Origin: Ananas comosus
Lineage: Eukaryota; Streptophyta; Magnoliopsida; Poales; Bromeliaceae
NCBI RefSeq assembly: GCF_001540865.1
Contig: NC_033645.1
Coordinates: 2,722,773-2,786,772 of the forward strand
DNA: 64,000 nucleotides
Reading direction: 5' to 3'
Shown piece by piece: positions 38,401 to 50,700 of the stretch (position 1 is its first letter; every line of letters begins with the position of its first letter). The notes beneath the pieces are model-generated. The model saw only the letters and a list, made by a program, of their open reading frames with translations, was not told where the DNA came from and did not search any database. Position numbers and translations under genes: made by a program.

Positions 38401-38600
38401 AAAGACAAATGTCATTCATTACTACCACATAAATTATATACTACCTAATGAAATTATAAACTGATCGATGAACCGAGTTCCTCATCCTAAAAATATATAG
38501 TTCGTTAATTGATCACCTCCGTGCAGTGAGTGGCATCTCATGATCATTCTTCTTCTTTCTTTCTCTTGATTCTTCGTTCGAGCATATTAATTCATTCCTT

Positions 38601-39514
38601 TTAGTACGGTGGCCTCGCGTGCGCCCATGCGAATGCGTCGTGCCCCAATTGCCCGCCGTTCGGAACCAAATTCGGCGGCAAGTTGTAGATCGGCAGCCCC
38701 GAGGGGTCGGGCAGCCCCGAGGGCCCGACTGCGCCCATCAGCGGTGCCGCGGACACTCCAGGGGGCAGCTGCCCGGGCTGAGTGCTGGGCCCTTCCTCTT
38801 CCTCTTCCAGCGGCAGCCGCTCGTACGTGGCGTTGGCGAACGTGGAGGCAACAACCATCACGGGCCCGGCGGCAATCAGCGAGCCGACGACACTTCCCCC
38901 GACGACCTGCCCCTGGCCGCCAGCTAGGTAGACGGTGAGGCCGGTGGAGCCTGGTGGGGCCGGGCCAGGGAGGAAGGTGCCGGTGAGGGAGAGGATCTCG
39001 AAGCGGCCGTGCAGCGTCACGACAGCCCCCGGAGCTGCGCGACGTTGGCGACGGTGCCAGCGCCGCTGAGCACGCAGACACCGCGCTGGCGGCGGCGCGC
39101 GAACTGCGCGATCGACTCGGCCACGTCGGCGCCCCCGGCCACCTCCATGACGTGGCTTCTCAGCGCGTTGGGGCTGTCCCGGGTGACGAATATGGGGGGC
39201 TTGGGCTTGTTCTTCGACCCGGGGGGCCGGCCCCGGGGTCGGCGGTTGCTCGCCACGACGGCGCCTTCTCGCGGCTCGCTGCTGTTGTCTCTGTCGTCAT
39301 CATCGCCACCGCCGCCGCCGCTCGGCTCAGGTTCTTTGGTCGGCGTGTCTTGATTCGGAGGCTTCGAGCCGGAGGGGCCTGATCCCGTGTCGGAGCCCGG
39401 GAGGCCCAGGTGCGGGCCGGTCCACCACCGGTTCGCCAGCTTGTTTTGTTTTGTTGGATGTTGTAGTAGTAGTAGCAGTAGTAGTACTAAGCTACTCTTC
39501 TTCTTCCTCCTCAC
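38601..39514 (-). pseudogene. AT-hook motif nuclear-localised (AHL) protein gene, frame-shifted
   Basis: DNA-binding architectural protein of the intronless AHL clade. The first frame (39514-39017) carries [14 protein letters not shown], an acidic/glycine stretch, a type-I AT-hook ([16 protein letters not shown]) and the start of the PPC domain ([29 protein letters not shown], given here in part). It stops at 39017. The second frame (about 39030-38601) resumes with [15 protein letters not shown] and continues to the normal C-terminus ([14 protein letters not shown]). About five residues (the LRQP region) are missing at the junction, so a small deletion plus frameshift separates the halves. 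Homologues begin with ATG directly before ANRWW; here that codon is CTG, and the nearest upstream ATG adds an unusual leucine-rich leader. Sequencing errors are as likely as real decay. Confidence 0.85.
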
Positions 39515-39982
39515 TTGCTCTTGCTACTTCCTTCTCTTTACTTCTAATATATGGACGTCCATATATCCCTTTAACCATCTTGAGATAAAGCACATAATTG
39601 GTTACAAACAAAAACCCGCTAGTTAATTAAGAAAGATAAAGAGGAAGAAGCACCACAAAACAAGCTTAAATATACTTATGAAGGACCAGTTTGTAAGGGA
39701 GAATTAAAAGGAGGAAAAGAGTATATATATGTTAGAAGGAAGAGGATTAATAATTACCATCTATGTATGCAGTGTTACATGGTGGAGATTCGCGAAGGAA
39801 AGATAATATTCTACTTGCACTTGGGGGGCTTTGATCGAAGAAGTTGGATGTGAGGAGATGATCAATAGCAGCTTCTAGGGTTATTATTTCCTCCCCTTGT
39901 TTCTGCAACTCATGAAGAACTCAAAGCAAAAAGGGTATAAAGAGAAGGGGAGAAAACTCATTAACAAAGTAGACTTAATTGC

Positions 39983-40024
<42 letters not shown>

Positions 40025-40355
40025 AATGGGTTTAAGGTAATATTATATTAGTAGTTGTAGGGAGAAGGTGGTAATGAGATGGATGTGGGGAGGGATTTAA
40101 GGGTCTTTTGAGTTGTTGGTGAGGTGTTGGTTTAATTAGGAAGTGTGGAAAATAAATAAAGGTGGAATTAAGTGGAAATGGAAAGGGGGGGAGAGGAGAG
40201 GGGTTTGTGTTGGAGGTAGTAGAGGAGTAAGAGGGGAGTAGTGTGTTGCAAATTAGGGTTTGCTGTAGGACTGCGTGTGGATGGATGGATGGATGGATGG
40301 GCAGGTGGGGAGCACGTCGCTTTCTCTAACTCCGACATCCCAACCCCAGAACCAC

Positions 40356-40396
<41 letters not shown>

Positions 40397-40400
40397 TTCT
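39515..40400. promoter_or_regulatory. Upstream region of the AHL gene, with GA repeats
   Basis: It contains two GA microsatellites (39984-40020 and 40357-40391) and a TGGA tetramer run (about 40277-40300). GA runs in plant leaders and promoters are known binding sites for BPC/BBR-type GAGA factors; that role here is inference. No coding region was found. Confidence 0.45.
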
Positions 40401-40927
40401 TTTTCCCCCACTTTTTAATTGCAGAATAATTTAGAGGACAAATGCGAGTTTCACTTATATTATTAAACTTGAATCTACTTACTAAATTTTAGTTTTAAGT
40501 TTAATAGATTTCTTTGCTTCTCTAACAGAGAGTTGATGTACCTTATTTTTTTAAGTGTAATGCTAGATTTACAATTACTTTTTGGTTGTAATCTGTTGTA
40601 ATTTTACAACTTATACATTACCAACTCTTTGACGCTAGTCATATCATTCTTTTATTTTTAAACATTGATAATTAACAAGAATTGTATAGATCCTAGGAGG
40701 TAGAACTACAACTCTTGAATTAAGGATTGTAATTCTCCGATCCTTTTTGGGTTTTTGGCTTAATATTTTTCATATTTTTTAATTAGTTATCCTATCATCT
40801 TTTAAAGATGATGTCACTGATCCGCTATCACATATTTTTTGAAGGGATAATTATCTATGTACTCCTCAAAAGCGCAAGACTTTCATATTTACCCTAGAAA
40901 AGTTTTAATGATGAACTACGTATCCAG

Positions 40928-40929
<2 letters not shown>

Positions 40930-40974
<45 letters not shown>

Positions 40975-43400
40975 AGGGGAAGGCGATCGACTGTACGCCG
41001 ATCAAGACGACTAGGGAGTTGGCGACCACGGCGACAGGGAAGACGGCGGCCAAGACGACAGGCAAGACGGCCAAGACAATTGGCACGACGGTGCTAGGGA
41101 AGACGGCGGCCCCCTGTCCCAGACAGCTGGGGAATCCTCTGCGTCGGTCAATCGAGCGAACTGGAGCAGTGAATGTCATTTCATCTGGACTGAGTATAGA
41201 CTTGGAGCGGAGGTTTCAAGAGCTTAAACATCATCTGGGCAATGGAGTTATGGCAACCACCCACCCCTCAAGCTCCAGCATTAATGATCATTCCTTAGCT
41301 AAGAAGGTGATCTGGGCGGACTCAGCTAGATTGGACTTGGCTCAAGTTACCTTCTTCAGCAAGGATGATTCCCCTACTGCTCCTGCCCCTAGTGCTCCTG
41401 CTCCAGCTGTAAAGGACACGGACGGTAAGGGAGCGCCTGCGGATCGGCCTTGGACCGAAGTGCATTACAAAAGAAACGGACGCCTCGCTCCTCCTGGCAA
41501 ACCGTCCTACAAAGAGGCCCTCCTCTACGCAGCCCCACCCTCCTCTTCACGCAACCCTCCATCACCTCTGCGCAACGCTCTCTCGCGTAACCCTCCGCCG
41601 CCACCTCTGCGCTTCGCTCCCGCGCATCGCTCCCGTGCCTCACTCCCTTCGCGTCACCCTCCACCACCTCTTCGTAACATTCTTCGCAACACTCCCCCCA
41701 AGCGCTCTTTCAAGGATCGGTGTTTCCAGTGCCTGGGACGGAACCACAGAGCGGCCGCTTGCCGGGAGCCTTTGCGGTGCGCTCTGTGCCTCAAAACGGG
41801 TCACAAGGCGCGGAGCTGCATGGATCGCCTCCCGATGGACGTCTACCGCTACATGCGCGCTCGCCCAGCTTACCTGAACGTCTTTGTTCCGCAGACAGAA
41901 GACTTCTTTGCCCGGCAGAACAGGCGCCGTAATGCACTCCTTGTGGATGTCGTCCCCCCCGCGAATCTTGGCCACTTCGCTCAAGACACTATCGCCAACG
42001 GTCTCGCCAACCGTTTCGGAGGCTTCCCCACGGACTTTTTGGTGGCTCGCTACAGGGATCGAGAGTTCGTGGTGTTTCTTCCAGAATGGGTTCCAAGCGA
42101 CTCCCTTGTCCGAAGGCTAAACCTCAGCCTGGGGGATATTAGATTACCATGCTATGCCTGGAATCCCTACAGTGGCGCCCGCCGTTTTTCTCCCCCTTAC
42201 AAAGCTTGGATCAGACTGGTATCTCTCCCCTATGAATGTTGGTCTTCCCGTACCGTTGCGGCTATCGTCGGCGGCTTCGCCCGGTTCATCAGGGCGGACG
42301 AGCACACGACTCGCATGATAGATCTCTCCGGCTACCGCTGCCTCGTAGCCGTCAACCACCTCCATGACATACCCGAGAATCTGGAGGTCGCCTTCGGGGA
42401 CGTCTCTTTGTAGGTCCTAATCCAACTTGAGCGTTGGGCTCGGGATGGCGACAATGGCCGTGGTGATCCTCCTCCCCCGCCCAACGAGCGAACGGACCAT
42501 TTCGATCCTGACATGAGATCTTTAGAGGTGGAGCGTCGGTACTTTGGTGAAGTACGAGCGCGGAGGCCCCTGGACCACGACCCCAACTCGGACGGCTCCT
42601 CTAACTCCTCCGAAATCCGAGATCGGAGGCGCTGCCAACCACCTTCACTGGGCCTCATCGCCCCCCTGGAATTGGGGTCGGTGCCGGTGACCGAGGCTTC
42701 TCCGACCTCCCTGGGGTCGGGGTCAGCGCCTGTGGCCGAGGCCTCTCTGGTCTTCACGGGATCGGGGCCGGCTGGTACTCCGGTCGGTGACGCCTCGGCT
42801 GACTCTCCGGTCGGTGACGCCTCGGCTGATCGCATCCCGTACCCCAAGGGCCAGATTTGCCTTTTTCCAAATCTTTCCTCCTCTGTGCAAGTTGACCTTC
42901 CTGTTGGAGAAAGTACTGGCCTGCCTGCTGATCATGCCTCCTTTTTGTCTCACCATACTCAGCCTCGCTTACCGTCTGCCTGTTGTTGGAAAACGAGCCC
43001 TTCGGATCAAGCCGAGATCAGCTTTTGTACAAGCCTCGTTTATCGGGAAAAGTCCCTGCGCATTAATTCTGCTTGGAGCCTCTCCCCCTCAGGTCCAGTA
43101 CTGTACTGCTATGTTTCAAATTTCAAACTACGTTATTTGGGCCTCTGTCCGATGGGACTGTCGTGGACCCTCCTCTTCGCTGCGCTTTTATCTGGCCCAC
43201 ATATCTACCCTGCACTAGGCCCCGGGTCATTCAGTTGGACCTCGGATTCATTCTGTTGGACCTTGGAAAGTCAGCGAACGGCCCGGGCCCACCTCTTCTC
43301 CCTGGGAAGCCATTTACTAGACTCTACCGGTTGGTCCACCTTGGGCCTGGCCTTGGAGAGCCCGGGAAGCCAATTGCTGGACTCTACCGGTGGGCCCAAC
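40930..43400 (+). mobile_element. L1-type LINE, ORF1 region
   Basis: The open frame is continuous from 40857 to an in-frame TAG at 42411-42413, and the same frame resumes beyond it to the gap at 43401. It encodes two CCHC zinc knuckles of the CX2CX4HX4C type (CFQCLGRNHRAAAC and CALCLKTGHKARSC, about 41720-41820), preceded by a Pro/Arg-rich basic region and followed by a DUF4283-like region (AYLNVFVPQTEDFFARQNRR and on). This is the RNA-binding ORF1 protein of plant LINEs. A (GA)n run at 40930-40974 lies at or near the element's 5' end. The TAG is either a true nonsense mutation or an error, since the downstream frame still reads ORF1-like (VLIQLERWARDGD). The sequence ends at the N with no endonuclease yet visible. 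Confidence 0.85.
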
Positions 43401-43401
43401 N
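43401..43401. other. Assembly gap (single N)
   Basis: It separates LINE ORF1 sequence on the left from unrelated sequence on the right, without any sign of a LINE end. Confidence 0.85.
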
Positions 43402-43802
43402 AGGGTAAATATAAAAGACAAGTACTTTTGAGAGTACGTAGGAATTACTCTCATTTTAAAAATGAGATGATTACAATAGTTTTTGCATTTTTAAGAAAAT
43501 TTTGGAGCTAGCTAATCGTTGAACTGCAATGTTCTTTTCACTTTTTTTGTTCAAGATGAAAAGTGCTATCTGTACAATTATGCATAAGTGTAAATCTTAC
43601 ATCTCCATCATCTTAGAAGTCACAAAAACTTCAATAGATTTTTAGTTAAAAAAAAAAAAAAAAGATAAGACAAATAAAGAATAACCAATGTAAGAGTGAG
43701 TTATAAGATTTGTACGTAGTCTAGGAGTGTACAAGGTAGCGTTGCTCTTTAAAGCTTATATAATAGCTAGCTGAGTTAGCTAATATGCTATCCTTACTCT
43801 AA

Positions 43803-43962
43803 GATTTTTTTTTTTTTTTTTGAGAGAGATAGATAGTACGCTACCCGCTTCGTTTATTTCATTTAGAAATAAACTTAGCTAGAAATGTGAATCAACTAGG
43901 ATTCGAACTTGGGTCTAGGGTACCAACCATCAAACCCTTTGCCACTTGTTCTAGAAACGGTC
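43803..43962 (-). mobile_element. SINE, third copy of the 20.9-kb family
   Basis: The complement matches the other copies: tail with poly-T on plus (about 43806-43821), GGTAGCGTACTATCTATCTC on minus, B-box region GTTCGAATCCTAGTTG. The short direct repeat TTACTCTAA occurs on both sides (about 43794-43802 and 43964-43972), a likely target duplication. Confidence 0.8.
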
Positions 43963-46900
43963 AGTTACTCTAAAAAAATTGAAGTTAAATTATTGATAAC
44001 CTGTTGTGAAAATTTAAAATTTGGTGCTCTAAGAAATGCTTCATGATAAATTCAACGACCAACTGCTCAATTCATCTTATTTTACTTGTTGCTTTGTTTG
44101 TATACTCATTAGAATTCAACCGTGTGATAGTAAACTATATCTTAATTCGCCACCTCTTCGTTTACCCAAGTTTGAAACTTTTGTTACATAAATCGACAAG
44201 ACAATAGCATTTTTCACAGCCGTAGAGTTTCAAGACTCTTAATCGATAATGTGGGTAGCTCAAAAAATTAATTGTTAATGAAAAGTTAATAGAGAGAAAT
44301 GAATTTAAACAGTTTATTTTTAGCTTTTTTAGGTGTTCTCTGAAAAAAAGGCTTAGATAGTTGGGAGTTGGGACTAGGATGAAACAGGAACATGATTAAT
44401 TGTAGTTGCAACTTGATTAATTGGCATCATGTAATAAGAAGGTAGTTTAATTTGTTAATTATCTGTGTCCTTAATGTTTATAATTAATCAGTGGAGTCTT
44501 CTACTTACATAAACATTGTCACCTCTAATTATGGGTGCTTCTGACACCTGCAGCTCAAGGCCCTAAAATTAATGATAACAATACATATCAGTAAACTACA
44601 AATCAAAGGTAAGATCAAATGCATTAGCCTAGTTACTGCCTTGATTTTTGTAATTAAATACGATTTATTGCAACTAAGTACATTGAAGAATGTGAAACAC
44701 ATGTGCACATCACGTATTAATTAGTTAGGCATGCAAAACCTTTTAAATATACTTGGTTTTCTTCTTCAAAATATTTCACCAATCTAACTAATAACTCTTT
44801 CTTTTGTTCAATTATTGTATAAAGGGATGCTAATCATGGTAAATATTTAGACTCAACAGAAGCTGTTACCAAAAATAGAATATTAATTAATTATGTCCTT
44901 ATAAATACTATCTTGGTAAATAAATATTACAGCAAACTGAAGTTATTAATTTCTGTGTAGTAGTGGTTTTTAGTTGACGAATAGAAAAGAGAGGGTTGGT
45001 AACAAAGTTTTAAATATGTTTAGCTTATTTAATTTTGTATCACTACAGTACTGTTTTAAAAATATTTGTAATATATTCTTATTCAGTGCAGTTGATCTGT
45101 TGATAATATATTTTTTTAATCTTTTGTTACATATGTACAATAATGTAAACTAAATCATCATTATTAATTAAAAAGCTTTTCCTGATTGGCAATGTGCTAG
45201 TGATCATTGACATGAGCAGAAAAGGATGCTAAGCTCAAACGTGTCGAAAGACGAGATGTTCAATGAAACAGCTCGAAGATTATTATATATAAAGGGTAAA
45301 AGATTATTCAAAGTTGTTGATCTTGATTTTAAATCAGGAATTTTATTTGTTGAGGATTTGTCCTCTTTAGAAACCATGCCTACCCTACTATCCGAGGAGT
45401 CATACGAGAAAACAAAAGAAAGGTCAATTACATTAACAAATTGCCCAAAATGATCACTAGGGCCCCAAATTAAACACTAAAATTGATCCGAATTATGAAA
45501 TCTTTTGGCTCGCCAACTTTAGAATAGATAAACCTTTTAGCAAGTTTGGATTTTTATTAACACTTCGCATGCAAATTAAGGGACCATAAATCTTATATAA
45601 CATGGTATTTTTGCTGCTTTTTTGTTTTCATAGTATCAGAACTCATCTTGTTCAGCGACCCAACAAAAGAAACACACTCAATTTTGTTGAATTTGTGTGT
45701 TTAGAAAGAATAATTCATTTATTTGTGTACCAACTTAAGTATAAATTAATCACGTTGAAATGCGAGTAAAGTAAATTAATCTTCGTTTAATCCTGAAAAA
45801 TCTAACAAATTAAACCAACAATAATTTGACTATGAAATACAGATGAGCATCGATCTGATGAACTATATAAAGCGACCTACCAACAACAAATTAAGCTGAG
45901 GGGAAACTGCGTTAGTCCCATCTCATCTAACGCGACATTAATTAATAATAAACCCCCCACATTAATTAATAAATAAACAATATCTTAATGCTCCTTTAGT
46001 GCTCCCAATGAGGCATGGAACTAGATGGGCTTTCACGAGAAGCTGTTTTTTTAAATATATCGAAAAGCATAGAGATTCCTCATAATGGTGGTCCCCTAAC
46101 ACAAGTTGCAAAGTACAACGGCTCCCCAACTAAAGATCCTCTCATGCTCCATTAATTTAATCTCCAATTTGCCTCCCCCCTACAATTGATTCGTGAGATA
46201 TTAAAGTAAACAACCCAAGAGTTATTTTCTTTTTCCTTAAAAAAAATTATTTAACTGATTAATGATAATATTAATAATGATAATAATAATAGAAAATTGT
46301 TTGGAGTGTAACTCGGCTTGTATCAGATGGATAACCTAAGCTTTGTCAAACTTATTTGATGGTGGTGTGCGTGACATTCCTAACCGGGCCAAGATAATTA
46401 AGATTATGTTTTGCGTTCTCTACTCCAACCCATGATAATAAATATAATTAAGATTCGTACAGGTAAGAGGCACATGAAGAGAGCTTGAGAAAGAGATGAA
46501 ATGATAATAAAGATCGAAGATCGAATATTGTCGAACGCGAATCTCGAGTAACGCAAGCAAACATGCTGTGATAGAAGGTTTCAATTGAATAATTTGTAGT
46601 CGATCGAATACATACAAGCTAAAAGTACAGTGGTTATAACTACAACGATTTTGCTTGATTTTGTGCAATTGTAATTGTTGCATGTACATATTCTATTTGG
46701 GAATATGATATGATCTAATTAAACACAGCATTTAAATTTACATTTAGTTAAAATAGTGATATTGTAATAATTACTTGCTACAAAATAGTCTCTTACATAT
46801 TAGTGCATCAAGAAGACAACTGTGGCATAATTCATGCATAAAATAATAGCTGTAGTAGCAAAAGAGAAGCAATAAAGCGTGAACAAACAATAGTAAATAT

Positions 46901-47234
46901 TGTAGATGCCATGGTATTTATCCTCGAACAAGTCTTTCTAAAATCGATAATCTGGGGCGTGGTTTCCATAATAGGATAGCAGAGAATAAATTTAATAGGA
47001 AATATACGCACCAACTGCGAGATGAAGATCGATTGGGTGGATAAAAATAATGGTGAAGTGGTGGTTTTTTAAAACGTAGAATGTTTAAATACTAAAGAGT
47101 TTGGTGAAAACGATAAATACACTATTCGCTGCAATTATATATCTACTGATCGAATCTAGGAGAACAGCGAAAATTCAGGGCTATTAAGTATATAATCCTT
47201 TCTTCATAATGTGTGTTTGGTCGGGCGGCTCTTT

Positions 47235-47370
47235 GTTTTTTTTTTAAATTTTTTTAGAGAGAGAAAGATATTATACTACCCAATTTGTTTATTTTTTTTA
47301 GAAATAAACTTAGCTGAAAATATGAAGCAATTAGGTTTCGAATTTAGGATTTCAGGTACCAACGCCTCTT
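47235..47370 (-). mobile_element. Degraded SINE copy
   Basis: It keeps the order of words of the family in complement: poly-T, AGAGAGAAAGATATTATACT, AAATAAACTTAGCTGAAAAT, and a weakened B-box (GGTTTCGAATTTAGGAT). It is shorter and more mutated than the other copies. Confidence 0.6.
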
Positions 47371-47944
47371 TGTTACCCCTCATTTTGTTACACCCATACT
47401 ATCAAATTTCTTAGAATCTTCCGAAATCTTTCGGTATATTTTCCCAAGTTGTATAAGACAGATGAGTTCTATAAATTTAGTTAATTTGATAAGCATTTTA
47501 TATTATAGAATTAAAATTCATCTCAACAGATTATGTCATCTATATTAACATACAATCATCATGATATATATTATATGATACATGTGACCAGGCATGCGGT
47601 ATTTGGGCATGAGAAAACGTTGTCAAATTAGACAATGTTAAAATAGTTCGCTGAAAAATCATAATTGAAGTAACAATAAAAGCTCTAAACAAATGTAGCA
47701 TGAGAAAACATCAGCAACTTTTGTAATTACAGTAACAGATAATTACAATCTTCAGCACTCATAATATTTACAAAATAACAGATCTAATCTGACTTGTATC
47801 AAAATGCATTATATATTACACAAAGATGTAGTATCGGTATCGGCACGAAAATCCCAACATAACTTCAGAAGTAGAGCAAGGGTGTGTATCTTATGTTCTT
47901 AAAAAGCTACAGCAAGTAGCGTCGAAGTTGGATGCAACAAAGAG

Positions 47945-50347
47945 TTACTTGGTCATGTAATATATGAGCAAGAAGAGAGCAACGAAGGATGCCACAATGG
48001 TAGCCATTTGACGACTCGATTTGTTCTCAAAAACCTGACATGGAAAAGCTTGGTGAATCAGCAGATTAGTAGAAAGTAACAGCTAAAATAGAGAATCAAG
48101 TTTAAAGTTAATTACCATCTTGAATCTGTCCACGGTTCCAGAAAGGATTCCCCTAGACGCATCCATATCATTTCCCTGAATCAGACCACACCGTTCAGGC
48201 TACTATCATATGCTTAAGAACATGAGAGAGAGAGGAAGTGAGGAACTAAGTACCATTCTGTCGAGCGTACGGTTGTGACTCTCCACTTCTTCATGAATAT
48301 CACCAGTCAACTGTTGGAAGACAAGCATTGTATTTGAGACCACATATAGATATGTGGCAACAGCCGAAAGGAGGTTGCCATCCCAAAAACATCAAACATA
48401 GGGCTTTAAAAAGTTGAAACTTTGGGAAAGGGATGGGTCAACAAATGTTCAGAAAAGAAATAAAAGTTTACAGGAAATCAACATGGTTTCATCATTGTAT
48501 ATCGGCGGCAGAGTTCATTTATTGCCTAGCAGATCAACAACAAAAGCCATTTACGTAGCGGCACAAATAATGGAGAATTTAGGGAAGAGCAGCAAGACTT
48601 CTAATTGATATTTACTGATTTAGAAAAATCTTATGTTAGAGATTTTGAAAAGTGGTTAATTTAAAGAAAATAAAGTTCCACTAGATTTATTAACATAATC
48701 AAGTATTTCTAGAATGGAACTGGGAACTAGGACTAGTGAGACGTGAACGAGACAAGTGAACATACTGAGGACAATAGGGCTGCAGCAAGGTTTGGTTTTA
48801 ATTGCTTAGTTATTTTCATTAGATAGAAATGTACTAATCAACATACTCAAGAAGAACTTTTTATACAAATTAAACACATTGAAAAGGTTGTTGACAAAGT
48901 CGCTTTAGTTAATATATTTATGGTACAAAACAAATGAACACTACACAGTGTGAAGAAGAAATTTACATATTGTAAGACTCTAGAAAAAGCAGATCTTCCC
49001 TGTTTAATCAAAAAAAAAGAAAAAGCAGATCTAAGACTAAAAAAAAAAAAGACTAATGCATTACTAGTAAATTTAAGAATCAGAACGAAAAAAGAATCAT
49101 GAGTTTTATCAACAAGTGTCTAAAGGCAAGTAATTTTGCTATATTGGATCTATAGTTCATTGAGAATGAGAGATTGATAATAAAAGCAAATGGCTAAAAT
49201 AGATAACTACATATATCCATCAAAAATTGAAAAACATTCAAATAATGAATCTAACTTACTCTCTTTAGAAAATTAACTCTATCTTGCAGTCCTTCAATAG
49301 CTTGATCATTTTCATGCTCATCAATTTCGTGAGAGTAGGACAAGGCCCGAATCCCACCCTCCTCAATGCCATCAAACAGAGCAGCTCTGTTGCTGCGATA
49401 GTCCCTAATATATTTAAAAAATTAACAAGACTATCATCTCCCAGAAATCAAAATGAGTGGGAGAAAGACAGAAAAGTTAAAAAAACAGAATAAAGAAAAC
49501 TACTCAAATGATAAGTTGAATGACCTTTTAATAGATCTTTGAACAATATACTGTACAGAAATAAACCAACATTTATATTTAAAAATGAAAATAACCCCAA
49601 AATTAGGGTCATTTTGCGGGCAAATTTTATGTCAAAAACGAAGTTAAACTATAGGGTTGGGATAAAGGAGACTTTGAGTATATCATATGTGTAAGCTTGT
49701 TCCTACTTAGCAGCAGACACTACTAGAATTGGGGAGAAGTTTTAAATATCTGTACTGAGCGGATCATGATTGAGAGGGGGTGGTCATAACTGATAAAGAT
49801 TTCTTAGCTTTGCAGAGTATGAGATATAAAAAGTGAATAGAAAATCTGACTTATTCCCCGATTCGCCCATACCGTAAATGTGAAAATGAATCACTAAGTT
49901 TATCTGTTCACTAACTGCATCTAAAATTTGGAAAGAAGTAACAGAATAAGAACCATCAACAAGTTTATTTTACACCAGATAATTGGACTACAATGGTACT
50001 GTCCGCTTTTACAATGTCACTTTCTTACATAATTTTTGGCATCTGACCTGAAGTACTTCAATTCTTCATTTGACATCATCATTCATAAGTTGGGCAATTA
50101 ATTTATTAGCTTTAACTGCAGTCTCAATACCAAAGAGAATTTGGCTATTCTTTTTGGACAATCATCGTATATCTGCTGTATAATATGCTCTCCTGGTGAA
50201 TTTTGCTAAATGGTGATTACTAGAAACAGAAGATGACAACTTACAAAAGATGTTACAATAGTGCCATTATTATAGTGTTCTTATAATCAATTTCGAACAA
50301 ACAGAAAGAAAGAAAGAGCTACAGAAAAATAACCTTCTCGAATTCAT
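47945..50347 (-). CDS. BET1: BET1-like SNARE (Qc-SNARE of ER-Golgi transport)
   Basis: Small tail-anchored vesicle-fusion protein. Five exons on the minus strand join in frame: 50334-50347, 49260-49404, 48254-48310, 48116-48175 and 47945-48034, total 366 nt, 121 codons plus stop, the usual length of plant BET1/BS14 proteins. It starts MNSRRDYRSNRAALFDGIEE. The SNARE heptad region runs about residues 33-93 (SHEIDEHENDQAIEGLQDRV and on), and residues about 103-119 form one hydrophobic anchor (IVASFVALFLLIYY) followed by a short lumenal tail. All introns are GT-AG; the first coding exon is only 14 nt, which is why it is easily missed. Family knowledge gives the ER-to-Golgi role; the match of the tail FENKSSRQMATIVASF is close to Arabidopsis BS14. 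Confidence 0.92.
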
Positions 50348-50699
50348 GGCTCCACTGAGAACTGAGAATTATGCTGCTCGTCTAAGAAAAGGTCCCAAAA
50401 TCCTATTTATTCGCCATATTAGGAAGCAATTAGAACATCCAGCATCAGAATTTATCTATAAACCAATCAATCAGCACATATATGCAATGCAGTAGTTTAT
50501 TTTCCCTAAATTACATCAACTAAACTATTTCGTTGCATTGAAGTGTTGTAAGGAAACACCGAAAACGAAATTGACCGTGTGTGATCGAAATTGAACCATC
50601 CATTTCGCTGTTTCCCCAAATCTACGCCAAAACGAAAGTTAACAGGATCCAAAACTTAATTAACACAGCATGATGAAAGAAATACCGAATCAAACAAAA
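50348..50699. promoter_or_regulatory. 5' flank of the BET1-like gene
   Basis: It contains the upstream region of the SNARE gene up to the contig end. Pyrimidine-rich leader-like sequence lies near 50590-50640 on the minus strand. No clear TATA box could be assigned. Confidence 0.35.
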
Positions 50700-50700
50700 N
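50700..50700. other. Assembly gap (single N)
   Basis: Unrelated sequence on the left meets the middle of a LINE ORF2 on the right, with the ORF2 frame open from the very first base after the N. Confidence 0.9.

Larger units (their letters stand above)
33420..38580. other. Gene-poor region
   Basis: About 5 kb of AT-rich sequence in which I find no supported coding region. Visible structures are a 39-bp palindromic tandem repeat at 34357-34461, a (GA)n run at 35433-35493, and homopolymer-rich stretches near 37480 and 37640-37720. Short open frames here lack domains and splice partners. Confidence 0.4.
43402..47944. other. Intergenic part of a separate contig
   Basis: AT-rich and gene-poor. 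It holds two SINE copies (43803-43962 and a degraded one near 47235-47365). A plus-strand open frame at 45226-45453 (75 codons, starting MLSSNVSKDEMF) has no family that I recognise and lacks splice partners; it may be a fragment of an older gene. Nothing else was supported. Confidence 0.4.

Noticed and set aside
38609..39382. Plus-strand frames over the AHL gene
   Set aside because: GC-rich shadows; the minus-strand frames carry the AT-hook and PPC domain.
41389..42956. Minus-strand and shifted frames over LINE ORF1
   Set aside because: The plus-strand frame carries two zinc knuckles and extends over 1.5 kb; the others have no domain.
45226..45453. A 75-codon plus-strand gene
   Set aside because: No recognised family, no splice partners and an AT-rich setting; kept only as a remark in the description of the contig.
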